Positions 1 to 5,734 of a stretch of DNA of 6,708 nucleotides are shown one piece after another. The position numbers and the translations under genes are program-made. The notes beneath the pieces are model-generated. The model saw nothing but the letters and a program-made list of their open reading frames with translations, ran no database searches and was not told the origin of the DNA. This DNA comes from Actinomycetes bacterium (GTDB lineage: Bacteria > Actinomycetota > Acidimicrobiia > Acidimicrobiales > RAAP-2), in the NCBI GenBank assembly GCA_021801615.1, contig JAJYXS010000018.1, forward strand, positions 1 through 6,708, written 5' to 3'. How positions within the stretch are numbered: position 1 is the stretch's first letter; every line of letters starts with the position of its first letter.

Positions 1-1
1 C

Positions 2-1171
2 AGCTGCGACCCGCCGACCCTCGCCTTCAGGGCTCCGGCCCGCCTGACCGAGGTGGCCGTGGGCAGCAGGGCGTTCAGCGTGCTCGTCGCGGGCATGCTC
101 GTGGCCACGACGCTGGTCCTCGTTCCAGGCAACTGGGAGTTCGTCTTCACCCTCGGCATCGTGCTGTCGGTCGTCTTTCTCTCCATCACCTTGCTCACCG
201 GCATGGGCGGGCAGATCTCCCTGGCCCAGGCGACCTTCGCCGGTGCAGGTGCCTTCACCGTGGGCCAGCTGGCCATGCACTCGGTGCCGGTGCTCCCCGG
301 CATCGTGCTCGCAGGGGTGCTGGCCGCGGCGCTCGGCGCGGTCGTCGCGCTGCCCGCGCTGCGCCTGGGCGGCATCGCCGTCGGGCTCCTGACGCTGTCG
401 TTCGCGCTCTTGGCCACAAATGTCCTGTTCCTCTACTCATGGGCAGGCAACGGCGCGACCGGGCTCACAGTCCCTCGCCCGGACGTCGGCTCCGTCAGCT
501 TCGCCGGCAACGGCGCGTTCTTCTGGCTGGTCCTCGCGTTCCTGGTGGTGGTGGCCGGCGCGGTGAAGCTCGTGCAGTGGGGCACCGTCGGGCAGGAGCT
601 GGCCGCGATGCGCGGCTCGGAGAGGGGATCGGCAGCCATCGGGATCGACATGCGCCGGCTGCGCGTCGTGGCGTTCACGTTGTCGGCGGCCATCGCCGGG
701 ATCGGCGGCGCCCTCTACGCATCCTTGGTGCAGTCGATCTCGGTCAACGACTTCAACTACCAGTTCTCGCTCGTCTACGTGGTCGTGGTTGCCGCGGTCG
801 GCGTGTACTCGGTGTCCGGCGCGATCGAAGCAGGCGTGCTGTACGCGGTGCTCATGCAGCTCACGAGCACCCTGTCGAGCCGCTTCAGCACGTTGCTGGC
901 GTTGGTGTTCGCGGTCGCGGCTCTCACGTACGTCCGCCACTCCGAGGGGGTCGTGGCGTACGGCAAAGCCTGGGTGCTCGACCGGGCGGAGCAGCTGACG
1001 CGCCACCTCCAGCGCGCGAAGCCCCGCCTCGTGGCGGTCTCGGGCTCGCCGGGTGACGGACGGCTCGGTCATGACCTGGATGGCGGCGCCCCGGGCGGGA
1101 GCGAGGGCGGGGTCGGGGTCGGGAGCGCGGGCGGCAAGCCGCATCGGCTCCTCCCGGGCGACGACCGATGA
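2..1171 (+). CDS. livM: Branched-chain amino acid ABC transporter permease, LivM type (5' end outside window)
   Basis: Membrane permease of a Liv/HAAT-family importer that moves branched-chain or related amino acids across the cytoplasmic membrane. About eight hydrophobic segments are visible. The LivM signature GQISLAQATFAGAGAF lies at visible residues 70-85, and the cytoplasmic coupling loop (AAMRGSERGSAAIGID then LSAAIAGIGGALYA) at about 200-239. The frame is open to the left edge. A GTG at 53 could serve as a start, but the 17 codons before it have almost only G/C third positions and the GTG has no good Shine-Dalgarno, so I read the gene as continuing upstream, possibly as a LivH-LivM fusion. 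The last 50 or so residues form a hydrophilic, Gly-rich tail beyond the usual LivM end. The stop overlaps an ATG (ATGA at 1168-1171). The family call is firm; the exact substrate is not. Confidence 0.9.
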   Translation, partial: SCDPPTLAFRAPARLTEVAVGSRAFSVLVAGMLVATTLVLVPGNWEFVFTLGIVLSVVFLSITLLTGMGGQISLAQATFAGAGAFTVGQLAMHSVPVLPGIVLAGVLAAALGAVVALPALRLGGIAVGLLTLSFALLATNVLFLYSWAGNGATGLTVPRPDVGSVSFAGNGAFFWLVLAFLVVVAGAVKLVQWGTVGQELAAMRGSERGSAAIGIDMRRLRVVAFTLSAAIAGIGGALYASLVQSISVNDFNYQFSLVYVVVVAAVGVYSVSGAIEAGVLYAVLMQLTSTLSSRFSTLLALVFAVAALTYVRHSEGVVAYGKAWVLDRAEQLTRHLQRAKPRLVAVSGSPGDGRLGHDLDGGAPGGSEGGVGVGSAGGKPHRLLPGDDR

Positions 1172-1214
1172 GCGCGGCGCTCCCCCCGGGCGACGACCGA
1201 TGAGCGCGGCGCTC
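1153..1214. repeat. 30-bp perfect tandem duplication across the livM/livG junction
   Basis: Copies at 1153-1182 and 1185-1214 are identical over 30 bp, separated by 2 bp (period 32). Each copy contains the motif CGACGACCGATGAGCGCG, with the livM stop and an ATG start overlapping as ATGA. Because 32 is not a multiple of three, the duplication puts the first ATG out of frame with livG and leaves the second ATG as the real livG start. Seen directly in the sequence; a slippage or short-duplication origin is inferred. Confidence 0.95.
1168..1203 (+). CDS. 11-codon mini-ORF created by the junction duplication
   Basis: The ORF reads MSAALPPGDDR then TGA. Its ATG overlaps the livM stop (ATGA, 1168-1171) and its stop overlaps the livG ATG (ATGA, 1200-1203). 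Its first five residues equal the N-terminus of LivG and its last five equal the C-terminus of LivM, so it is a chimera of the two gene ends. If ribosomes re-initiate at the first ATGA, they would translate this peptide and be delivered to the livG start. It may act as a coupling relay rather than as a functional peptide. There is no evidence that the peptide is stable or expressed. Confidence 0.4.
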   Translation: MSAALPPGDDR

Positions 1215-1964
1215 TTGGAGGTCGTCGGCATCACGAAGCGTTTCGATCGGCTCGCTGCGCTCTCGGACGTGTCGGTGCGCGTCGAAGCAGGCGAGGCGGT
1301 CGGTGTGGTCGGGCCGAACGGAGCAGGGAAGACGACGCTGTTCGACTGCGTCCTCGGTGTCGTGAGGCCCGACGCGGGCTCGGTCGTCTTCGACGGGAGG
1401 CGCGTCGACCGGATGCCTCCGTTCCGGCGCGGGCTGCTCGGTATCGGTCGGACGTTCCAGCGTCTCGAGCTGTTCAGCGGCATGACGCCGCGTGAGCACC
1501 TCCTCGTGACCGAGAGGGTGCGGGGCGGAGAGGGGCGGCTGTGGAAGGACGTGATCGGGCTCGGCCGGCCGAAGCCTGGTGAGCGACGCGAGGCCGCCGC
1601 CCTGCTCGAGCTCGTCGGGTTGACCGACGTGGCGGACGTGCCGGTCGACGCGCTCAGCCTCGGGCAGGGCCGGCTGGTCGAGCTCGCGCGGGCCCTGGTC
1701 GGGCCGCCGAAGCTGCTGATGCTCGACGAGCCGTCGTCGGGGCTCGACGACGCCGAGCGTGCCACGCTGGTCTCGGTGCTTCTGCGGGTCAGGCACGAGC
1801 GCGGCGTGTCGGTGGTCATGGTCGAGCACGACCTGGACCTCGTCACTGCGGTGGTGGACCGGCTCGTCGTGCTGGACGCGGGGCGCAAGATCGCCGACGG
1901 CCCGGTGGACGCGGTGATCTCCGACCCCGCTGTGCGCCACGCGTACCTGGGAGTCGTCAGGTGA
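1200..1964 (+). CDS. livG: Branched-chain amino acid ABC transporter ATP-binding protein, LivG type
   Basis: Cytoplasmic ATPase (254 aa, normal LivG length) that powers the importer together with LivF. Visible motifs in order: Walker A GPNGAGKTT (38-46), Q-loop TFQ (Gln87), signature LSLGQGR (152-158, Leu replacing the middle Gly of LSGGQ), Walker B LLMLDE (172-177), D-loop SGLD, and His210 of the H-loop (VEHD). The C-terminal ADGP...DPAVRHAYLG is typical of LivG. I chose ATG 1200 because homology starts at once (LLEVVGITKRF) and the ATGA overlaps the upstream mini-ORF. The frame is open back to an ATG at 1053, but that extra N-terminus is low-complexity sequence read out of frame across livM. 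The 3' end overlaps livF by GTGA. Confidence 0.93.
   Translation: MSAALLEVVGITKRFDRLAALSDVSVRVEAGEAVGVVGPNGAGKTTLFDCVLGVVRPDAGSVVFDGRRVDRMPPFRRGLLGIGRTFQRLELFSGMTPREHLLVTERVRGGEGRLWKDVIGLGRPKPGERREAAALLELVGLTDVADVPVDALSLGQGRLVELARALVGPPKLLMLDEPSSGLDDAERATLVSVLLRVRHERGVSVVMVEHDLDLVTAVVDRLVVLDAGRKIADGPVDAVISDPAVRHAYLGVVR
1949..1953 (+). promoter_or_regulatory. Ribosome binding site of livF
   Basis: GGGAG inside the end of livG, seven bases before the GTG at 1961. It is the main reason for preferring the long livF start over the in-frame GTG at 2072. Confidence 0.55.
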
Positions 1965-2842
1965 GGCAGGTCAGCCAGGACAGGCCGCTCGAAGGCACGG
2001 TGAGGACCGTCGAAGCCCGTGAGGGCGACGGAGGCCAGGATGGCCCGGATGGGGCAAGCGTCGCACCGGCTGTGGGTCACGTCGCGCCCGGCCGCCCGCA
2101 AGAGCGGCCGCTCCTCGAGCTCGAGGGCGTCGAAGCGTCCTACGGCCCCTACCGGGCGCTCTTCGGAGTGTCGTTCACCGTGCCCGAGGGCTCGGCCGTC
2201 GCGCTGGTGGGCTCGAACGGGGCTGGGAAGTCCACCGTCGCGAGGGTGGTCTCGGGCCTCGTAAAGGCGAAGGCCGGCAGCGTCCGGTTCGCGGGGCACG
2301 AGATCACTCGCTGGCCGGCATGGCGCATCGCGCGCGCCGGCATCGCTCATGCGCCGGAAGGCCGCTCGGTGTTCGCGTCGCTCACCGTCGAGGAGAACCT
2401 GCTCCTCGCCGCTCGCGCCTTGCTCGGTCGCGGGCGGTCGAGCGAGGCGCTCGACCGGGCGTTCAGCACCTTCAGCCGTCTCGGCGCACGACGCCACCAA
2501 CTGGCCGGCACGCTCTCGGGTGGTGAACAGCGCATGCTGAGCCTCGCCAAGGTGCTCGCAGTCCCCGCGCGCCTGCTGGTGGTCGACGAGCTGTCGCTCG
2601 GCCTGGCACCGGGAATTGTCGACGAGGTGTTCAGCGCGCTGGGCGCGATCCGGGACTCGGGCACGTCGCTGCTCGTCGTGGAGCAGCATCTCGACCGGGT
2701 CCTGTCCATGGCCGACCGCGTCGTCCTGCTCGTTCGCGGCCGGGTGGAGGCCGAAGGTCCGGTCGCCGAGGTCGAGCCCGTCGTCGCGCGGCTTCTTCCG
2801 GCACCTCCGTCGGCGATCCGCGCAGACGCTCCACGCGAGTGA
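1961..2842 (+). CDS. livF: Branched-chain amino acid ABC transporter ATP-binding protein, LivF type
   Basis: Second cytoplasmic ATPase of the importer (293 aa as read). Motifs: Walker A GSNGAGKST (84-92), the LivF-typical APEGRSVFASLTVEENL (131-147), signature LSGGEQR (185-191), Walker B LLVVDE (205-210), and SLGLAP. The H-loop position is Gln242 (VEQH), as usual in LivF (VEQN). One oddity is DELS in place of the near-universal DEPS after Walker B (Leu211). The ATPase domain begins near residue 51 (LLELEGVEASYG), so the protein has about 50 extra Gly/Asp/Arg-rich residues. The GTG at 1961 overlaps the livG stop (GTGA) and has GGGAG seven bases upstream, which favours it. An in-frame GTG at 2072 would remove most of the extension but lacks a clear ribosome binding site. 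Confidence 0.92.
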   Translation: MRQVSQDRPLEGTVRTVEAREGDGGQDGPDGASVAPAVGHVAPGRPQERPLLELEGVEASYGPYRALFGVSFTVPEGSAVALVGSNGAGKSTVARVVSGLVKAKAGSVRFAGHEITRWPAWRIARAGIAHAPEGRSVFASLTVEENLLLAARALLGRGRSSEALDRAFSTFSRLGARRHQLAGTLSGGEQRMLSLAKVLAVPARLLVVDELSLGLAPGIVDEVFSALGAIRDSGTSLLVVEQHLDRVLSMADRVVLLVRGRVEAEGPVAEVEPVVARLLPAPPSAIRADAPRE

Positions 2843-2856
2843 CGCACGTCACTCGC
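2835..2856. terminator. Perfect 9-bp hairpin overlapping the livF stop codon
   Basis: Arms GCGAGTGAC (2835-2843) and GTCACTCGC (2848-2856) are exact reverse complements around the 4-base loop GCAC. The livF TGA (2840-2842) lies inside the left arm. No T-tract follows on the + strand. The position, at the end of the importer operon and facing a convergent gene that ends at 2934, fits a T-less terminator or 3'-end stabiliser. The palindrome is seen directly; the function is inferred. Confidence 0.5.
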
Positions 2857-2863
2857 CGGTCGC

Positions 2864-2908
2864 CACCTCCGACCACGTCACCTCCGACCAAGTCACCTCC
2901 GTCCTCGT
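2864..2908. repeat. 15-bp tandem repeat, three copies
   Basis: Units at 2864-2878, 2879-2893 and 2894-2908 share CACCTCCG-CC--GT: CACCTCCGACCACGT, CACCTCCGACCAAGT, CACCTCCGTCCTCGT. A decayed fourth copy starts CACCTCGA at 2909. They fill the gap between the livF hairpin and the stop of the convergent lipoprotein gene. No function is evident. Confidence 0.85.
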
Positions 2909-2933
2909 CACCTCGATCGACCCATCTCGACCC

Positions 2934-3506
2934 TCACGCTCCGCACCCCGGCGGCTCGCCGTGGCGCCCCGAGGCGGACCAGAAGAGCCCGAGCAAGCCG
3001 CAGATCGTCGACTTGGCCACGAGCCAGCGGTCGTGCACGAGCACGCCGTAGCCGCTGGAGGGCGATGCGAACAGCGGCTTGTGGGAAGGGCTCAACAGGT
3101 TGTAGGTGACCTCCGCGCAAGGCGACGGCAGTGCCGCATCGTCGCAGCCGCTCTTGGAGAGCAGGTGCACGGCCGACACCTTCGCGCCTGCAGCCTCTTT
3201 CGCCAGGGACGACGACAGCGCTTCTCTCAGCGCAGTGCGCAGCGCGCTGCCGTCCTGGATGAGCGCCGTTTTCGCCTTCACGCTGTGGTTCGCGAAGTCG
3301 AACAGCGTGGCGTAAGCTCGCCCGATGGCGGCCTTGGCGCGCGCGGGCTGGGTCTGGGACGGGCCGGACCCGCAGGCGCTCACGACGATCGCCACCACCG
3401 CCACGAGGACCATGGACGTGAGCCTGGACCGGAGGCGCCGAGCTCCGTCGTGTGCCCCGGAGGGCCGGCCCGACCCCGATCCGCTGGAAGCCGGCTTCGT
3501 GACCAT
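2934..3506 (-). CDS. Small secreted lipoprotein, possibly Mtb12-like
   Basis: A 190-aa protein with an Arg-rich N-region (ARRLRSRLT, 22-30), a hydrophobic stretch (33-42) and a lipobox VSAC at 42-45. It is therefore probably exported and lipid-anchored at Cys45. The mature part has a helical LFDFANHSVKAKTALIQDG (68-86), then CDDAALPSPCAEVTYNLLS (121-139) and a C-terminal GYGVLVHDRWLVAKSTICGLL (152-172). This alternation of a helical start with strands ending in RWLVAKST.CGLL resembles the C-terminal domain of mycobacterial low-molecular-weight antigen Mtb12; that match is by memory and tentative. Cys121, 130, 169 and 188 could form two disulfides. ATG 3506 is chosen as it gives a complete export signal; ATG 3413 would begin inside the signal with almost no positive N-region. 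The frame stays open to 3977, but that part is antisense to the next gene. Confidence 0.75.
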   Translation of the reverse strand: MVTKPASSGSGSGRPSGAHDGARRLRSRLTSMVLVAVVAIVVSACGSGPSQTQPARAKAAIGRAYATLFDFANHSVKAKTALIQDGSALRTALREALSSSLAKEAAGAKVSAVHLLSKSGCDDAALPSPCAEVTYNLLSPSHKPLFASPSSGYGVLVHDRWLVAKSTICGLLGLFWSASGRHGEPPGCGA

Positions 3507-3659
3507 CCCGCGAGGGTGAGCGCGACGTCTCGGCCTGCATAGGGCCGATCGTCCCGAATCCCGTTCCGGCGGCTCGCACCGATGCCGCGCAGCACGTCTG
3601 CGAGACGGTCCCGGTAGGCTCGCCGGCACGCCCATGAGGGTAGCCTCCACTGCCACGGG

Positions 3660-3665
3660 AAGGAG
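3660..3665 (+). promoter_or_regulatory. Ribosome binding site of the rhodanese/MBL gene
   Basis: AAGGAG four bases before ATG 3670. It decides the start against the in-frame ATG at 3634. TANNNT-type -10 candidates lie at 3615-3620 (TAGGCT) and 3641-3646 (TAGCCT), but neither has a recognisable -35, so no promoter is called. Confidence 0.7.
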
Positions 3666-3669
3666 CGCG

Positions 3670-4797
3670 ATGAGCCACGCGGCGAGCCCCTCTTGGGGTG
3701 CCACGACCGACTGCGTCCGGGGCGACGCGGAGATCACCGCAGAGGAGCTCGCCGAGATGCTCGGCACGGAGCGCGCGCCGCTCCTGCTCGACGTGCGGGA
3801 GCCCGACGAGTTCGAGGGATGGGCCATCCCTGGTGCTCGCAACATCCCTCTCTCCACCCTCGCGGAGGAGATCGGGCACGTCGAGCGCGACCGGCGCGTC
3901 GTCGTCGTCTGCGCCAGCGGGCTGCGGTCCGCAAGAGCGGTCGGCGCACTTCGAACGGCAGGGATCGACGCTGCCAACCTCGTCGGCGGGATGCTCGCCT
4001 GGTCCTGCGTCTACGACACCGCCTCCTCGGAGGTGGGTCCGTTCCTCGTGGTCCAGCTCCGGCGTCGCGGCAAAGGATGCCTCTCCTACGTCGTGGCGTC
4101 GGACGGCGAGGCGATGGTCGTGGACCCCTCCACCGATGTCGAGCGGTACCTGGAGGTCGCCGCAGGGAACGGCTGGAGGGTCACCCACGTCGTCGACACG
4201 CATCTCCACGCGGACCACGTGAGCGGCGCTCGGGCGCTGGCCGCCGCGACGGGGGCGTGCCTGCACCTCTCGCCGGGAGACGAGCTGCGGTACCCGTTCG
4301 CGCCGCTGGCGGGCGGTGAGCTCCTCGCGCTCGGGGCCGCGGCGGTGCGGGTGATCGCGACCCCCGGGCACACCATGGGGTCCGTCGTGCTCGACCTGGA
4401 AGGCAGGGCGATGCTGACGGGCGACACGCTCTTCGTCGACGGCGTCGGGCGTCCGGACCTTGCCGACCGGGCGCGCGAGTACGCGGAACAGCTGTACTGC
4501 TCCCTGCAGGCGCTGATGGCGAACCGGTCCGACGAGGTGCTCGTGCTCCCCGCGCACTACGGCGACGTCGACGTCGTCCCTTCGGCTCCCGTCGCGGCGC
4601 GTCTCGGAGACGTGCGCGCCGCGGTCCCGCAGCTCGGCTGGGACCGAGACCGCTTCGTGTCGTGGGCGTCGACGCGCGCGGCACCCCGACCCCCGAGCTA
4701 TGTCGAGATCGTCCGGCTGAACTCCGGGGAGGCCACGGCCCCGGTAGAGGAGGTCCGGACTCTCGAAATGGGTCCCAACCGCTGCAGCGCCGCCTGA
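3670..4797 (+). CDS. Rhodanese / metallo-beta-lactamase fusion, probable persulfide dioxygenase-sulfurtransferase
   Basis: A 375-aa cytoplasmic two-domain enzyme. The N-terminal rhodanese domain (about 21-113) has LLLDVREPDEFEGWAIPGA and the active-site loop CASGLRS (81-87, catalytic Cys81). The C-terminal metallo-beta-lactamase domain (about 120-375) carries the ETHE1/glyoxalase-II-type metal ligands: THLHADH (His178, His180, Asp182, His183), TPGHT (His234), TGDTLF (Asp252) and PAHYGD (His296). The PPSYVEIVRLNSG tail is typical of persulfide dioxygenases. Members of this family oxidise glutathione or low-molecular-weight thiol persulfides to sulfite, and the rhodanese half moves sulfane sulfur; mycothiol persulfide as substrate is only a guess. 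I chose ATG 3670, which has AAGGAG four bases upstream; the in-frame ATG at 3634 has no ribosome binding site. The gene stands alone, divergent from the lipoprotein gene and convergent with the DinB-fold gene. Confidence 0.9.
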   Translation: MSHAASPSWGATTDCVRGDAEITAEELAEMLGTERAPLLLDVREPDEFEGWAIPGARNIPLSTLAEEIGHVERDRRVVVVCASGLRSARAVGALRTAGIDAANLVGGMLAWSCVYDTASSEVGPFLVVQLRRRGKGCLSYVVASDGEAMVVDPSTDVERYLEVAAGNGWRVTHVVDTHLHADHVSGARALAAATGACLHLSPGDELRYPFAPLAGGELLALGAAAVRVIATPGHTMGSVVLDLEGRAMLTGDTLFVDGVGRPDLADRAREYAEQLYCSLQALMANRSDEVLVLPAHYGDVDVVPSAPVAARLGDVRAAVPQLGWDRDRFVSWASTRAAPRPPSYVEIVRLNSGEATAPVEEVRTLEMGPNRCSAA

Positions 4798-4816
4798 CCG
4801 CCCGGGAGCGGAGCTC

Positions 4817-5404
4817 TCATGGGTCACGCTGCTCGAACAGGCCACGCTGCTCGAACAGGCCACGCTGCTCGAACAGGCCACGCTGCTCGAACAGGCCACG
4901 CCGCTCGAACAGGCCGAGGACGTAGGCGGCCTGCCCGACATGCTGGAGGTCGTCGGCGAGCACGCTCATGAGCCGCACCCCGAGCGTGACGGGGGGGTCC
5001 CAGCGCGTGTCCACCACGCGGTCGAAGTCCGCGTCGACGAGCGGGCGAAGGTATCCGACCGTCGCCGCGTGCACCGCGTCGTGGTAGCCGAGCAGAAGCG
5101 CAGGCTCTACAGCGACCGCGCCGGCATCTCGCGGGTCCTGGCCGTAGCCGGTCTCCAGGCGCTCGAACGGCAGCGCGAAGCGTGCGTCCCAACCTTCCGC
5201 GGTCCACCGCTGCTCGGTGCCGGCCACCTCCGCGACGTGGTCGTCCTGGACCCGCGTGAGGTGCCAGATAAGCCAACCGATCGGGTTCGCGCTCTCGTCG
5301 GGTCGGAACAGAAGCGCGTCGAGAGAGCGCCCCTGGACGACGGTGTGGACGGTCTCGTGCACACGCCCGAACCCGTCGACGAGAAGCTCTGAGGTGGAGG
5401 TCAT
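4817..5404 (-). CDS. DinB-fold / DUF664 family protein with a hexapeptide-repeat C-terminus
   Basis: A 195-aa protein of the DinB/YfiT four-helix-bundle superfamily, which includes metal-dependent mycothiol or bacillithiol transferases. Family marks: NPIGWLIWHLTRVQDDH (40-56, candidate metal ligands His48 and His56), GYHDAVH (106-112), WDPPVTLGVRL (135-145) and DDLQHVGQAAYV (151-162, His155 a likely third ligand). Relatives of this actinobacterial subgroup normally end just after GQAAY...GLLER. Here the ending LFERR is followed by four copies of GLFEQR and then DP. ATG 5404 is supported by AAGGGAG six bases upstream; the open frame continuing to 5782 runs through non-coding repeats. The gene is convergent with the rhodanese/MBL gene, with 19 bp between the ends. 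Its substrate is unknown; a thiol-transfer role is inferred from the family. Confidence 0.85.
   Translation of the reverse strand: MTSTSELLVDGFGRVHETVHTVVQGRSLDALLFRPDESANPIGWLIWHLTRVQDDHVAEVAGTEQRWTAEGWDARFALPFERLETGYGQDPRDAGAVAVEPALLLGYHDAVHAATVGYLRPLVDADFDRVVDTRWDPPVTLGVRLMSVLADDLQHVGQAAYVLGLFERRGLFEQRGLFEQRGLFEQRGLFEQRDP
4825..4914. repeat. 18-bp tandem repeat, five copies, coding for GLFEQR
   Basis: Units at 4825-4842, 4843-4860, 4861-4878, 4879-4896 and 4897-4914 have the + strand sequence CACGCTGCTCGAACAGGC. The first four are identical and the fifth differs at one base (CACGCCGCTC...). Read on the minus strand in the DinB-fold gene, the variant unit comes first (GLFERR) and the identical ones follow (GLFEQR). 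The 18-bp length keeps frame, so copy number can change without breaking the gene. The near-perfect identity points to recent expansion from the ancestral LFERR end. Confidence 0.97.
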
Positions 5405-5410
5405 GGTCCG

Positions 5411-5417
5411 CTCCCTT
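5411..5417 (-). promoter_or_regulatory. Ribosome binding site of the DinB-fold gene
   Basis: AAGGGAG on the minus strand, six bases before ATG 5404. It supports this start against the much longer open frame. Confidence 0.7.
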
Positions 5418-5490
5418 CGGTCGCCTCCTTCGGCGCTCGGTCCGTCACCATCTTGCGCGAGTTTGCCGGACTCGGGGCGCCCCAGGATCC

Positions 5491-5570
5491 CGAGCCCCAG
5501 ACCCCGAGCCCCAGACCCCGAGCCGCGGACCCCGAGCCGCGGACCCCGAGCCGCGGACCTCGAGCCCGGG
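5491..5570. repeat. 14-bp tandem repeat, about 5.7 copies
   Basis: Units begin at 5491, 5505, 5519, 5533 and 5547, with a partial copy at 5561. Two are CGAGCCCCAGACCC, two are CGAGCCGCGGACCC, and the next is the same with a final T. The 14-bp period shifts frame at every copy, so the array is non-coding. It lies about 90 bp upstream of the DinB-fold start. The two sequence variants are grouped, suggesting two rounds of duplication. Confidence 0.93.
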
Positions 5571-5734
5571 CAAGCCGCCCCCCTGGTTCGGGGCGTTCGA
5601 GGGAACAACGCGTGGTCGTCAGGTGTTGAAAAAAGTGAGCCGACAAGAGGGCCGAGGGGCTTTCGAGAAGGCTTCGAGGAGGTGATTCGAGCGAGGTGAG
5701 TTCGACACACCGATTCGACCGGGTGATCCGGCGA

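Noticed and set aside
1053..1199. Upstream start for livG giving 49 more residues
   Set aside because: The added residues are the livM tail read out of frame, with low complexity. ATG 1200 has the ATGA overlap and immediate homology.
437..2689. 750-codon open frame on the minus strand, antisense to livM, livG and livF
   Set aside because: Its translation is Arg/Ser/His-rich with no domain, and three clear ABC genes occupy the other strand. Long antisense frames are expected at this GC content.
2616..3542. 308-codon + strand open frame
   Set aside because: It overlaps the end of livF out of frame and the lipoprotein gene in antisense. The translation is Ser/Arg-rich with no domain.
3634..3669. 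Earlier in-frame ATG for the rhodanese/MBL gene
   Set aside because: It has no ribosome binding site, whereas AAGGAG precedes ATG 3670.
3507..3977. N-terminal extension of the lipoprotein frame
   Set aside because: It lies antisense to the rhodanese domain. The export signal begins only after the ATG at 3506.
4825..4914. CRISPR array
   Set aside because: The 18-bp units are directly abutting with no spacers, and they are in frame within a gene.
5629..5634. A6 run as the T-tract of a minus-strand terminator
   Set aside because: No inverted repeat of useful length lies on its upstream side on the minus strand, only a direct repeat (GGCTTTCGAG / GGCTTCGAG).
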